A DNA stretch of 64,000 nt from positions 248,001 to 312,000 of the forward strand of contig NZ_BRXS01000007.1 of assembly GCF_030159095.1 (NCBI RefSeq). The letters run 5' to 3'. The notes beneath the pieces were generated by a model, which searched no databases, was not told where the DNA came from, and was given only the letters and a program-made list of their open reading frames with translations. The position numbers were made by a program, and so were the translations under genes. Below are positions 8,609 to 17,655 of the stretch, in pieces (position 1 is the first letter of the stretch; the number at the start of each line of letters is the position of its first letter). The stretch is from Roseisolibacter agri. Its GTDB lineage: Bacteria; Gemmatimonadota; Gemmatimonadetes; Gemmatimonadales; Gemmatimonadaceae.

Positions 8609-9856
8609 ATGGCTACTGAGATCGCTCCCCACGAGTCCTACCTGCCGTCGCCGCAGCTCACGCCGCGCGAGGGCGACCTGTTCAACATCGACGCCGGGCT
8701 CACCGAGGAGGAGCGCGCCGTCCGCGACTCGGTGCGCCGCTTCGTCGACGAGAAGGTCCTGCCGATCATCGGCAAGCACTACGTCGAGGGCACCTTCCCG
8801 AAGCACCTGATCGCCGAGATGGGCGAGCTGGGCGTGTTCGGCGCCAACCTGCCCGAGGAGTACGGCTGCGCGGGGCTCAACAACGTGCAGTACGGGCTCA
8901 TCATGCAGGAGCTCGAGCGCGGCGACTCGGGCATCCGCTCGTTCGCGTCGGTGCAGGGCGCGCTCGTGATGTACCCGATCTACGCCTTCGGCAGCGAGGA
9001 GCAGAAGCGCCACTGGCTGCCGAAGATGGCCACGGGCGAGGTGATCGGCTGCTTCGGGCTCACCGAGCCGGACTACGGCTCGAACCCCGCGGGCATGATC
9101 ACCGTCGCGCGCGAGCAGGCCGACGGGTCGTGGGTGCTGAACGGCGCCAAGATGTGGATCACCAACGGCTCGCAGGCGCACGTCTCGGTCGTCTGGGCCA
9201 AGACCGTCCGCCACGGCGAGACCGAGGTCGGCGACGAGCGCACCATCCGCGGCTTCGTCGTCCCGACCGACACGCCGGGCTTCCGCGCGCGCGACCAGAA
9301 GGGGAAGCTGTCGCTGCGCGCGTCGGACACGTCCGAGCTGATCCTCGAGGACGTGAAGCTGCCGGCCGACGCGATCCTGCCGAAGTCGGGCGGGCTCAAG
9401 TCGCCGCTGATGTGCCTGACGCAGGCGCGCTACGGCATCTCGTGGGGCGCGCTCGGCGCCGCCATCGCGTGCTTCGAGGAGGCCGTGTCCTACTCGAAGA
9501 ACCGCGTCATGTTCGACAAGCCGATCGGCGCGTTCCAGATCCAGCAGGTGCGCCTGGCCGACATGCTGACGGAGATCGTGAAGGGGCAGCTGCTGTCGCT
9601 GCACCTGGGCCGCTGCAAGGACCTGGGGACGTTCACGCCGCAGATGGTGTCGCTGGCCAAGCGGAACAACGTCAACATCGCGACCGACATCGCGCGCGAG
9701 GCGCGCCGCCTGCTCGGCGGCAACGGGATCCTGGCCGAGTACGCGTCGATGCGCCACATGGCCAACCTGGAGAGCGTGTACACGTACGAGGGGACGCACG
9801 ACGTCCACTCGCTCATCCTCGGCCAGGCGATCACGGGGCACAGCGCGTTCAAGTGA
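8609..9856 (+). CDS. gcdH: Acyl-CoA dehydrogenase, glutaryl-CoA dehydrogenase type
   Basis: 415 residues covering a whole acyl-CoA dehydrogenase. The stretch SGIRSFASVQGALVMYPI contains the arginine that in glutaryl-CoA dehydrogenases binds the glutaryl carboxylate. GCFGLTEPDYGSNP and MWITNGSQAH are the FAD and substrate loops. The catalytic glutamate lies in YEGTHDVHSLILGQAITG near the C-terminus, a pattern typical of GcdH. The enzyme should oxidise and decarboxylate glutaryl-CoA to crotonyl-CoA in lysine/tryptophan or aromatic breakdown. It would pass electrons to the electron-transfer flavoprotein encoded about 6 kb downstream. Another short or dicarboxylic acyl-CoA cannot be excluded. Confidence 0.88.
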   Translation: MATEIAPHESYLPSPQLTPREGDLFNIDAGLTEEERAVRDSVRRFVDEKVLPIIGKHYVEGTFPKHLIAEMGELGVFGANLPEEYGCAGLNNVQYGLIMQELERGDSGIRSFASVQGALVMYPIYAFGSEEQKRHWLPKMATGEVIGCFGLTEPDYGSNPAGMITVAREQADGSWVLNGAKMWITNGSQAHVSVVWAKTVRHGETEVGDERTIRGFVVPTDTPGFRARDQKGKLSLRASDTSELILEDVKLPADAILPKSGGLKSPLMCLTQARYGISWGALGAAIACFEEAVSYSKNRVMFDKPIGAFQIQQVRLADMLTEIVKGQLLSLHLGRCKDLGTFTPQMVSLAKRNNVNIATDIAREARRLLGGNGILAEYASMRHMANLESVYTYEGTHDVHSLILGQAITGHSAFK

Positions 9857-9892
9857 GCACGGGCTGAGCCGGGCCGGTCCCGGCGGCCCGAT

Positions 9893-9937
9893 CCGACAGG
9901 GCGCGTCCTTCCACGGCGGAGGGGCGCGCCCTGTCGG
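9893..9937 (+). terminator. Hairpin downstream of gcdH
   Basis: CCGACAGGGCGCG pairs with GCGCGCCCTGTCGG around a loop of about 18 bases, 37 bases after the stop. There is no T-run, but the position and stem strength fit transcription termination. Confidence 0.6.
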
Positions 9938-10122
9938 CGTCCGGCCGGTGGGGGTAACGTTGCCGCGTTGTTCGAGGGCGGTTCCGCACGCTGGACGGGG
10001 TGACCCGCGGGCGTGCTGCTCGGGTCCAGATGCATGTAGGCCACGCTGTGTGCGTTCGTTCGTCGCCGGTGCCCCCCGGACGTCGGCGGCTGCCCGCTGG
10101 TCCCATTTGCAGGAGGCACGCG

Positions 10123-13100
10123 ATGCGTTCTCCGTTCGCGTCCCCGGCCGGGAAGCAGTCCGGCCACATCTCCCCGGTCGCCGCAGCGCTCCTCGCGCTC
10201 GCCGCCGCCGGCCCACCGGCCGCGCTCGTCGGCCTGCTGGCGGTGCCGGGCGAGGCCGCCGCACAGGCGACACAGGGCATCATCACCGGCGTCGTCGTGG
10301 CGGAGGGCACGCAGCGGCCGCTCCCCGACGCGCAGGTGTCGGTCGAGGGCACCACCAACGGCGCCGCGACCGACGCCAACGGACGCTTCCGGGTCGCCGG
10401 CCTCACCGGCACCGAGGTGCGCCTGACGGTGCGGCGCATCGGCTACCAGCCGGCCACGGTGACCGCGCGGGTGGGCGCCACCGACGTGCGCGTGACGCTG
10501 CGCGAGCGCGCGCTGGAGCTGAGCCAGGTCGTCGTCACCGGCACCGCCGGCGTGCAGGAGCGCCGCGCGATCGGCAACGCGGTCTCGACCGTCAACGTCG
10601 CCGAGGTCACCGCGACGCAGCCGGTGCGCAACTTCTCCGACCTGCTGACCGGGCGCGCGTCCGGCGTCAGCGTCATCGGCAGCTCCGGGCAGGTGGGCAC
10701 CGGCTCGCGCATCCGCGTGCGCGGCGCGTCGTCGCTCTCGCTCGCCAACGACCCGCTGATCTACGTCGACGGCATCCGCGTCGACAACGCGCAGGCGAGC
10801 GGCCCCACCAACCAGGCGTTCGGCTCCGCGTCCGTGTCGCGGTGGAACGACTTCGATCCCGACGACATCGAGAGCATCGAGGTCATCAAGGGACCGGCCG
10901 CCGCGACGCTCTACGGCACCGAGGCGTCGAACGGCGTCATCCAGATCATCACGAAGAAGGGCGCCGCCGGCCGGCCCGGTTGGAACTTCACCGTGCGGCA
11001 GGGCAGCAGCTGGCTGCCCGGCTGGAAGGACGGCTACGGCTACGTGAACTACGGCACCGTGCCGCGCGCGGGCTCGACGACCGCGCTGGACACCGTGTCG
11101 ATCACGATCGCGCAGCTGAACGACTCGCTCAACGCGCACTTCGGCCACGACATCTTCCGCGCCGGACGGCAGCAGGACTACCAGGCCAACGTCAGCGGCG
11201 GCACGGCCGCGCTGCGCTATTACGTGGGCCTGAACCGCGAGGAGGCGACCGGCGTCGAGCGCGCGAACCGTCTCCAGCGGACGAACTTCCGCGCCAACGT
11301 CTCGGCGTCGCCGAGCCGCACCGTGGACGTCACGGCGTCGTCGGCGTTCGTGACCGGGCGGACCTACCTGCCGTACGAGTCCGGCGGCGGCGGCGCGACG
11401 TGGGCGACCTACTTCTCGTCGCCGTCCTTCCTGTACAGCGGGCGCAACGCGAACAACGCGCAGCTCGGCTTCCGCAGCGGGCCGCCCGACATCTACTACG
11501 CCGCGTACAACATCTTCCAGGACGCGGACCGCTTCACGAGCAGCCTGCAGGTGACCAACCGGCCGGCGTCGTGGCTGGACCACCGGCTGATCCTCGGCAT
11601 CGACCGGCTGGTGGAGGACAACCAGACGCAGGCGCCGCGCAACGAGACGCTGTTCGCCACCTACGCCGCGTTCTCCGAGGTGGGCGGCACGACGCAGGGC
11701 TCGCTCGCCGTGGGCACGCGCAACGTCGCCAACGTCACGGCGGACTACGCGTTCAACGCGAAGTACACGATCGCCAGCGGCCTGGCGGGCGTGACGTCGG
11801 CGGGCGGCCAGTACTACGGCCGGCGCACGCGCGGACGCGCGATGTCGGCGACGGGCTTCCCCGCGTCGGGCATCCTGGCGCTGTCGGCGGCCGCGGTCCA
11901 GCGGCTGGACGGTGACAGCCTGTTCGACAACAACACGCTCGGCGGCTTCGTGCAGCAGCAGCTGATCTGGAACGACCGCCTGTTCGTCACCGGCGCCGTG
12001 CGGCGCGACGACAACTCGGCCTTCGGCACGGACTATCCGGCCGTCACGTATCCGAAGGTGAGCGCCTCGTACGTCGTCAGCGAGGAGCCCGCGCTGAGCA
12101 TCCCGAAGGCGTTCAGCACGCTGCGGCTGCGCGGCGCCTACGGCGGCAGCGGCTTGCAGCCGGGCGCGTTCGACGCCATCCGCACGTACACGGCGAGCGG
12201 CGGCTTCCTGACGCCCAGCAACGTCGGCAACACGGAGCTGGGCCCCGAGAAGAGCACGGAGCTGGAGCTGGGCCTCGACGGCGGGCTGCTGGACGACCGC
12301 TACGGCTTCGAGCTGACGTACTACGCGGGCACCACGCGCGACGCGATCCTGTCGCGCCAGGCGCCGCCCTCGATCGGCTTCCCGGGCTTCCAGCTGTTCA
12401 ACGCCGGACGCGTGGACCGCGACGGCTTCGAGTGGGTGCTGCGCGCGCAGCCGATCCGCTCGCGCCTGGTGACGCTCGATCTGGGCCTCAACGGCAGCGC
12501 GAACAAGTACGAGATCAAGTCGCTCGGCCCCGCGCAGACGGTTTCGCTGACGAGCAACGTGCAGCACGTGGTGGGCTACGCGCCGGGCGCGTGGTGGGAC
12601 CGCCGGATCGTGAGCGCGGACTACAATGCGACCACGAAGCGTGCGACCAACCTGCGCTGCGACGACGGGAAGGGCGGCTCGACGGACTGCGCGACGGCGC
12701 CGCGCGTCTTCCTCGGCAACACGGTGCCGACGAAGGAGGGATCGTTCACCGCCGGGCTCTCGTTCCTCGAGAACTGGCGCGTGAACGCGTTCTTCGACTA
12801 TCGCGGCGGCTACAAGAAGCTGGATGGCAACCTGCGCGTGCGCTGCGGCGCGTTCGCGCTGTGCCGCGACCTGTACTACCCCGACGAGGTGCAGGACAAG
12901 GTGCTGCTCGCCGCCGAGCAGGCGGGTACCGCGTACACCTTCCACCTCATCCGCGACGCGAACTTCACGCGGTTCCGCGAGCTGTCGGTGACGTACACGT
13001 TCCCGCGCGCGCTGGCGCAGCGCTTCGGCGGCACGAACGCGGGCATCACGGTCGCCGGCCGCAACCTCGCGCTGTGGACCGACTACACGGGGCTGGAGCC

Positions 13101-13209
13101 CGAGGCGTCGTTCAACGGCGGCTCGCGCGGCGGCCAGTTCGGGCAGTGGGAGCAGAACGTGCTCCCGCAGACGCGCTCGGTGGTCGCGACCCTCAACTTC
13201 TCCTTCTGA
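10123..13209 (+). CDS. SusC/RagA-type TonB-linked outer-membrane protein
   Basis: 1028 residues. The start is set by the Shine-Dalgarno sequence AGGAGG eight bases before the ATG at 10123. A signal peptide rich in Ala and Leu ends near AAAQA. A carboxypeptidase-regulatory-like domain follows (GVVVAEGTQRPLPDAQVSVE... ANGRFRVAGL). The plug domain contains RIRVRGASSLSLANDPLIYV and IESIEVIKGPAAATLYGTEA. The rest is a beta-barrel ending in phenylalanine. These proteins import oligomers across the outer membrane using TonB energy, with a SusD lipoprotein as lid. The next gene is that SusD partner. No glycosidase or peptidase sits beside the pair, so the cargo is not indicated. Confidence 0.93.
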   Translation: MRSPFASPAGKQSGHISPVAAALLALAAAGPPAALVGLLAVPGEAAAQATQGIITGVVVAEGTQRPLPDAQVSVEGTTNGAATDANGRFRVAGLTGTEVRLTVRRIGYQPATVTARVGATDVRVTLRERALELSQVVVTGTAGVQERRAIGNAVSTVNVAEVTATQPVRNFSDLLTGRASGVSVIGSSGQVGTGSRIRVRGASSLSLANDPLIYVDGIRVDNAQASGPTNQAFGSASVSRWNDFDPDDIESIEVIKGPAAATLYGTEASNGVIQIITKKGAAGRPGWNFTVRQGSSWLPGWKDGYGYVNYGTVPRAGSTTALDTVSITIAQLNDSLNAHFGHDIFRAGRQQDYQANVSGGTAALRYYVGLNREEATGVERANRLQRTNFRANVSASPSRTVDVTASSAFVTGRTYLPYESGGGGATWATYFSSPSFLYSGRNANNAQLGFRSGPPDIYYAAYNIFQDADRFTSSLQVTNRPASWLDHRLILGIDRLVEDNQTQAPRNETLFATYAAFSEVGGTTQGSLAVGTRNVANVTADYAFNAKYTIASGLAGVTSAGGQYYGRRTRGRAMSATGFPASGILALSAAAVQRLDGDSLFDNNTLGGFVQQQLIWNDRLFVTGAVRRDDNSAFGTDYPAVTYPKVSASYVVSEEPALSIPKAFSTLRLRGAYGGSGLQPGAFDAIRTYTASGGFLTPSNVGNTELGPEKSTELELGLDGGLLDDRYGFELTYYAGTTRDAILSRQAPPSIGFPGFQLFNAGRVDRDGFEWVLRAQPIRSRLVTLDLGLNGSANKYEIKSLGPAQTVSLTSNVQHVVGYAPGAWWDRRIVSADYNATTKRATNLRCDDGKGGSTDCATAPRVFLGNTVPTKEGSFTAGLSFLENWRVNAFFDYRGGYKKLDGNLRVRCGAFALCRDLYYPDEVQDKVLLAAEQAGTAYTFHLIRDANFTRFRELSVTYTFPRALAQRFGGTNAGITVAGRNLALWTDYTGLEPEASFNGGSRGGQFGQWEQNVLPQTRSVVATLNFSF

Positions 13210-13211
13210 CC

Positions 13212-14510
13212 ATGACGCCTCACATGCATCGCGCCGCGCGGCGGCGCTCCGGTGTGCGCGGCGTCGCGCGGGCGGCGGCGCTGGCGTGGCTCTGCGCCGC
13301 CGCCGCGGGCTGCAGCGACACGGTGGATCGCCTGCTGACGGCGACGACGCCCAGCCGCCTGGGCGAGACGGCGTTCCTGGTGCCGCAGAACGCGCCGCTG
13401 CTGGTCGCGAGCGCGATCGCCGACTTCGAGTGCGCGTACGGCGCGTACGTCGTCGCGAGCGGCCTCGCGTCGGGCGAGCTGTACGACGCCTCGCAGACCG
13501 CCTCGCGCTGGTCGTACGACCGCCGCGAGGTGCTGCCGGCGGACGCGCACTACTCGACCTTCGGGTGCGAGGCGATCGGCGTCTACACGCCCATCAGCAC
13601 CGCGCGCTACACCACGGACCAGGCGCTCCAGAAGCTGGGGGAGTGGACGGACGCCGAGGTGCCCAACCGGGCGCGCCTGCGCGCGACGGCGGCGCTGTAC
13701 GCGGGCTACTCGTACCTGCTGCTGGCCGAGGGCTTCTGCACGGCGGCGGTGAACCTGGGACCGGAGCTGACGACGGCGCAGCTGCTCGACTCGGCCGAGG
13801 CGCGCTTCACGACGGCGCTGGGGCTCGTGACGGCCGCGGATTCGACGGTGCGCTACGGTGCGTCCGTCGGGCGGGCGCGCGCGCGCCTCGGCAAGGGGAA
13901 CACCGCGGGCGCGGCGAGCGACGCGGCGACGGTGCCGGTGTCGTTCGTGCTGAACGCGACGGCGGACAACAACAGCGGCCGGCGCAACAACCGCGTCTTC
14001 GCGCAGAACAACGCGTCGAACACCGGCGTCACCATCGCGACGCCGTACCGCACGCTCACGGTCGCGGGCGCGCCGGATCCGCGCGTGCGCGTCACGAACC
14101 AGAACCGCCTCGCGGGGGACCAGATCAACCAGCTCTGGACGCAGAACAAGTACGCGTCGCTGACGGCGTCGCTGCCGATCGCGACGGGCGTCGAGGCGCA
14201 GCTGATCCTGGCCGAAGCGCAGGGCGCGGCACAGGGTGTCGCGACGCTCAACGCGCTGCGGGCGCGCGCGGGCGTGGCGCTGCCCGCGCTCACCGCCGCG
14301 GAGGCGGCGAGCTTCCAGGCGACCGTCTACGAGGAGCGACGCCGCGAGCTGTTCCTGCAGGGGACGCGGTGGTTCGACGAGCGGCGCGGCAACCTGACGC
14401 TCGATCCCGCGACGGGCACGCAGTACCCGAAGGGCGGGAGCTACGGTGCGCAGCGCTGCTGGCCGCTGCCCGCGGTGGAGCGGGCGGCGAACCCGAACCT
14501 CGGCGGGTGA
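13212..14510 (+). CDS. SusD/RagB-like outer-membrane lipoprotein
   Basis: 432 residues, starting two bases after the SusC stop. The N-terminal basic stretch and hydrophobic core end in AAAAGCSD, a lipobox, so Cys near residue 34 should be lipidated. The C-terminal part contains YEERRRELFLQGTRWFDERR, the typical SusD signature, and Pro-rich KGGSYGAQRCWPLPAVER. Internal helices with TPR-like spacing fit the family. It should sit on the cell surface and hand substrate to the SusC barrel. An inverted repeat begins immediately after the stop. Confidence 0.88.
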   Translation: MTPHMHRAARRRSGVRGVARAAALAWLCAAAAGCSDTVDRLLTATTPSRLGETAFLVPQNAPLLVASAIADFECAYGAYVVASGLASGELYDASQTASRWSYDRREVLPADAHYSTFGCEAIGVYTPISTARYTTDQALQKLGEWTDAEVPNRARLRATAALYAGYSYLLLAEGFCTAAVNLGPELTTAQLLDSAEARFTTALGLVTAADSTVRYGASVGRARARLGKGNTAGAASDAATVPVSFVLNATADNNSGRRNNRVFAQNNASNTGVTIATPYRTLTVAGAPDPRVRVTNQNRLAGDQINQLWTQNKYASLTASLPIATGVEAQLILAEAQGAAQGVATLNALRARAGVALPALTAAEAASFQATVYEERRRELFLQGTRWFDERRGNLTLDPATGTQYPKGGSYGAQRCWPLPAVERAANPNLGG

Positions 14511-14676
14511 GCGCCGGACCCGAACGACGACGGCAGCAAGGATGAGAGCTGACAGGGTCTGATGACGACGGATGGCTCCGCGTGGTGGCGAGGAACGTCG
14601 CCCGACGCGGAGCCATCCGTCGTTATCAGATTTCATCCGATCTTCATCCTTGCAATTGTCGTTCGGGTCCGGCGCG
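14511..14676. repeat. Long palindrome at a convergent gene end, copy 1
   Basis: The two halves of this 166-base segment are largely complementary. The left end GGACCCGAACGACGACGGC mirrors the right end around GTCGTTCGGGTCC, and GATGGCTCCGCG (from 14571) pairs with CGCGGAGCCATC near the centre. The first half begins at the stop codon of the SusD gene. The 33 bases at 14561-14593 recur identically at 43757-43789 in a second such palindrome. Both lie between converging genes, so a bidirectional terminator role is plausible. Confidence 0.8.
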
Positions 14677-14695
14677 CGGGGATCGAAAGAGCATC

Positions 14696-14814
14696 AGACA
14701 GGATTATCAGGATTGACAGGATTTACAGGATTCGGAGCGCCTCCTGGCGGCGACCAGCTTCGCGCCGGTGTGGAGACCATCCTGTTAATCGTGTAAATCC
14801 TGTCAATCCTGTCT
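14696..14814. repeat. AT-rich inverted repeat built from ACAGGATT units
   Basis: The left arm (14696-14732) is four tandem copies of an ACAGGATT/ATCAGGATT unit. The right arm (14779-14814) is its reverse complement with one unit missing. The arms are far less GC-rich than their surroundings. About 25-base direct repeats flank the element: 14651-14676 and 14814-14839 are near-identical (TGCAATTGTCGTTCGGGTCC against TGCAGTTGTCGTTCGGATTC). Confidence 0.75.
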
Positions 14815-14845
14815 GCAGTTGTCGTTCGGATTCGGCGCGATCGTG

Positions 14846-15559
14846 TCAGCGCGGCCCGCCGAAGTGCAGCGCGAACAGCAGCGAGAAGCGCGAGTCCGCG
14901 CCCTCCAGGCCGATCGGCACCGTGACGGCCGGGCGCACGGTGAACCGGTCGTTGAAGGTCAGGCCGGCGCCGAGGTCCAGCGCGCCGTACGAGTCCGTGT
15001 CGGTCGTCTCGAGGTCGCTGTTCTCCGGCGAGAGGCTGTTGCGCGTGTAGATCAGCCGCAGCCCGCCGAACGGCACCAGGTTCACCGCGGTCGACAGCCC
15101 GACCGGCGCGCCGATCGAGAAGCCCGCGCTGGCGAGGAGCGTCCGGTTCTCGATGTCGACGCCGGCGCTCGTGAAGTCCGGCCCCAGCCGGTAGCCGAGC
15201 GTCGCGATCGGGCAGAACTCGGCGGTCGGCGCGCGTCGGCGCGTCGGCGTGCCGATCGGCACCTGGTAGCCGAGCGTGCCCTGGATCGTGGTCGCCGACT
15301 CGTCGATGTCGTCGAAGTCGTCGAGCGAGACGCCGACGCCGCCGAACGGGCCGGCCGCCTGGCCGAAGAGCAGATCCGCGCCGATCGTCGTCAGGTCGTC
15401 CCCCGTCCCGAGCACGCCGCCGACGCGAACGGGATGGGTGTTGAACGAGGCGGCGCCGGTGCAGGTCTGGGCGCTGGCGTGGGCAGCCGGCAGCAGGACG
15501 GCCGCGGCGAGCAGGCAGGCGGAGAGCCGCGTCCGCGGCAGGAGACGGATCTGGGTCAT
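14846..15559 (-). CDS. Putative outer-membrane beta-barrel protein
   Basis: 237 residues. A clear signal peptide (MTQIRLLPRTRLSACLLAAA... ending HASAQ) is followed by alternating short beta-strand-like segments such as GVLGTGDDLTTIGADLLFG and TIQGTLGYQVPIG, ending in RFSLLFALHFGGPR. This fits a small outer-membrane barrel of the OmpA-beta-barrel or opacity type. I do not recognise a specific family. The start was chosen because the signal peptide begins there. The gene converges on the SusC/SusD pair and diverges from etfB. Confidence 0.65.
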   Translation of the reverse strand: MTQIRLLPRTRLSACLLAAAVLLPAAHASAQTCTGAASFNTHPVRVGGVLGTGDDLTTIGADLLFGQAAGPFGGVGVSLDDFDDIDESATTIQGTLGYQVPIGTPTRRRAPTAEFCPIATLGYRLGPDFTSAGVDIENRTLLASAGFSIGAPVGLSTAVNLVPFGGLRLIYTRNSLSPENSDLETTDTDSYGALDLGAGLTFNDRFTVRPAVTVPIGLEGADSRFSLLFALHFGGPR

Positions 15560-15729
15560 GGGATGCTCCGACGGGTCATGGGCGCGATCCCGGCGCTCCA
15601 CGGGATCTTCGGAGGGAGCGCCGGCCGCAGCGCTGGCGTAGGCAGGTCGCGCGCCCGCGCCGCCCGGGGAGCGTGATCGCCGGCACGTTTCGGGGAGCCC
15701 GGGCGCTCCATGGCCGGGCCAGTCGCGCC

Positions 15730-15758
15730 TTGAACAGCGTTCGGTCGCGCGCGATCTT
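15730..15758 (+). promoter_or_regulatory. Candidate promoter for etfBA
   Basis: TTGAAC (15730-15735) and GATCTT (15753-15758) are separated by 17 bases, about 50 bases before the etfB start. The match to a housekeeping promoter is moderate. It lies just upstream of a 16-base palindrome. Confidence 0.4.
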
Positions 15759-15771
15759 TCCGCGTCAGGCA

Positions 15772-15787
15772 TGTGAATTCCTTCACA
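15772..15787. promoter_or_regulatory. Candidate operator upstream of etfB
   Basis: TGTGAATTCCTTCACA is a perfect six-base inverted repeat with a four-base centre, AT-rich in a GC-rich setting, 24 bases before the etfB start and just past the expected transcription start. A dimeric repressor bound here would block transcription. The regulator is not identified. Confidence 0.45.
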
Positions 15788-15810
15788 AGACCCAATGAGG
15801 AGGCGTCGCG

Positions 15811-16563
15811 GTGAAGATCGCCGTGTGCATCAAGCGGGTGCCGGTCATGGAAGTGAAGTTCGCGATCGGCAAGGACGGCGCGAGCGTCGACGAGACCGGG
15901 TTGAAGTACGACGTGAACGATTTCGACCTGTGGGCGGTCGAGGCCGCGCTGCAGCTCAACGAGAAGAACGCGCCCGGCGAGGTCACCGTGATCTCGCTCG
16001 GCACCGACGCCGCGCAGGAGCAGATCCGGAAGGCGCTGTCGATGGGGGCCGACAAGGGCGTGCTCCTGAAGGCCGACCGGCTACCCGGCGACGCGTTCGC
16101 GGTGGCCGAGGCGCTGGCCGCGGAGCTGAAGGACGGCGGCTACGACGTCATCTTCTTCGGCAAGAAGTCGATCGACGCCGACAACTCCGCGACCGGCGCG
16201 ATGGTCGGCGAGCTGCTCGGCCTCCCCGTCGTCACCGGCGTCTCGAAGCTCGAGATCGCGGGCGGCAAGGGCACCGCGCACCGCGCGGTCGAGGGCGGCA
16301 TCGAGGTGCTCGAGTTCCCGCTGCCGGCGATCGTCACAGTGGACGAGGGGCTCAACAAGGAGCGCCTGCCGTCGCTGAAGGGGATCATGGCGGCGAAGAA
16401 GAAGCCGCTCGAGTCCAGGCCCGCGCAGCTGGGCACCGCGGGCGTCACGGTGCAGAAGATGGAGCTGCCGCCGGAGCGCGCCGCGGGCCGCATCGTCGGC
16501 GAGGGCGCCGCCGCGGTCCCGGAGCTGGTGCGCCTGCTCCAGTCGGAAGCCAAGGTCCTCTGA
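15811..16563 (+). CDS. etfB: Electron transfer flavoprotein, beta subunit
   Basis: 250 residues, GTG start preceded by GAGGAGG. It begins MKIAVCIKRVP and carries the AMP/FAD-binding fold with ALSMGADKGVLLKADR and DVIFFGKKSIDADN. The loop LPSLKGIMAAKKKPLES corresponds to the dehydrogenase-recognition loop of ETF beta. It pairs with EtfA (next gene, 21 bases downstream) to carry electrons from acyl-CoA dehydrogenases such as the GcdH-like enzyme at 8.6 kb. Confidence 0.95.
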   Translation: MKIAVCIKRVPVMEVKFAIGKDGASVDETGLKYDVNDFDLWAVEAALQLNEKNAPGEVTVISLGTDAAQEQIRKALSMGADKGVLLKADRLPGDAFAVAEALAAELKDGGYDVIFFGKKSIDADNSATGAMVGELLGLPVVTGVSKLEIAGGKGTAHRAVEGGIEVLEFPLPAIVTVDEGLNKERLPSLKGIMAAKKKPLESRPAQLGTAGVTVQKMELPPERAAGRIVGEGAAAVPELVRLLQSEAKVL

Positions 16564-16584
16564 GCCACGCGAGGGAATCACACA

Positions 16585-17574
16585 ATGGCGAACGTGTTCG
16601 CATTCGTGGAGTCGCGCGGTGGCGACGTCCGCAAGGCGGGGCTGGAAGCAGTGTCGGCCGCGCGGCAGATCGCCGACCAGACGGGCGGCGGTGAGGTGCA
16701 CGCGCTGCTCGCCGGCGCGCCCGGCATCGCGGCGCAGGCGTCGCGGCTGGCCGAGGTGGGCGCCGACGTCGTGTACGTCGTCGAGCACGCGGGGCTCGCG
16801 CAGTACGACGCCGAGTCGCTCGCGGCGACGGCGGCGGAGCGCATCCGGGCCGGCGGCTACCGGGCGGCCGTGTTCAGCGCGACCGCGCAGGGCAAGGACC
16901 TGAGCCCGCGCGTCGCGGCCAAGCTGCGCGCGCCGCTGGCACCCGACGCGACGGCCATCGCGGTGGAGGGCGACGCGATCGTCGTCCGGCACCCGATGTA
17001 CACCGGCAAGGTGATCGGCGCGCTCGCGATCACGGCGTCGCCCGCGCTGCTGTCGGTGCGCCTGGGCGCGGTGCCCGCGCAGCCGAACGCGAAGGCCGGC
17101 CGCGTGGAGACGATCCAGCCCGCCGCCGACCCGGGCGCCTCGAAGGTGCGCGTGGTCGAGCTGCGCGAGGGGAACAAGGGGAAGATCGACCTCGGCGAGG
17201 CGGCGGTGATCGTCGCCGGCGGGCGTGGGCTGAAGGCGCCCGAGAACTTCAAGCTCGTCGAGGAGCTGGCGGACTCGTTCGGCAACGCCGCGGTCGGCGC
17301 GACGCGCGCGGTGACCGACGAGGGGTGGCGCCCGCACTCCGACCAGATCGGGCAGACGGGGCGCGTCGTCAGCCCCGAGCTGTACGTGGCGGTCGGCATC
17401 TCCGGCGCCATCCAGCACCTGGCCGGCATGCGCACGTCCAAGACGATCGTCGCGATCAACAAGGACAAGGAGGCGCCGATCTTCAAGGTGGCCGACTACG
17501 GCATCGTCGGCGACGTCTTCGAGATCGTGCCGGCGCTGACACAGGCCGTGCGCGCCGCGAAGGCCGCGCACTAA
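16585..17574 (+). CDS. etfA: Electron transfer flavoprotein, alpha subunit
   Basis: 329 residues. The N-terminal domain begins MANVFAFVESRGGDVRKAGL. The C-terminal FAD domain shows VIVAGGRGLKAPENF, SDQIGQTGRVVSPELYVAVG and GISGAIQHLAGMRTSKTIVA, all standard for EtfA. It holds the FAD that accepts electrons from acyl-CoA dehydrogenases and gives them to a membrane quinone oxidoreductase, here most likely the gene starting 81 bases downstream. Confidence 0.96.
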   Translation: MANVFAFVESRGGDVRKAGLEAVSAARQIADQTGGGEVHALLAGAPGIAAQASRLAEVGADVVYVVEHAGLAQYDAESLAATAAERIRAGGYRAAVFSATAQGKDLSPRVAAKLRAPLAPDATAIAVEGDAIVVRHPMYTGKVIGALAITASPALLSVRLGAVPAQPNAKAGRVETIQPAADPGASKVRVVELREGNKGKIDLGEAAVIVAGGRGLKAPENFKLVEELADSFGNAAVGATRAVTDEGWRPHSDQIGQTGRVVSPELYVAVGISGAIQHLAGMRTSKTIVAINKDKEAPIFKVADYGIVGDVFEIVPALTQAVRAAKAAH

Positions 17575-17577
17575 GTT

Positions 17578-17618
17578 GGAGCGGGCGGCGCGCACGACGG
17601 CGCCGCCCGCTCGTCTTT
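17578..17618 (+). terminator. Hairpin with short T-run after etfA
   Basis: GAGCGGGCGGCGC pairs with GGCGCCGCCCGCTC, followed by GTCTTT, directly after the etfA stop. It is a good intrinsic-terminator shape. Read-through to the oxidoreductase gene 40 bases on may still occur. Confidence 0.7.
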
Positions 17619-17655
17619 CGGCTCGTACAGCCTCTCACCCGCTCGGAGTGCGCCC

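Noticed and set aside
9490-12945. Minus-strand open frame of 1151 codons opposite SusC
   Set aside because: Low-complexity Arg/Val/Ala composition without motifs. The plus strand encodes a complete SusC protein.
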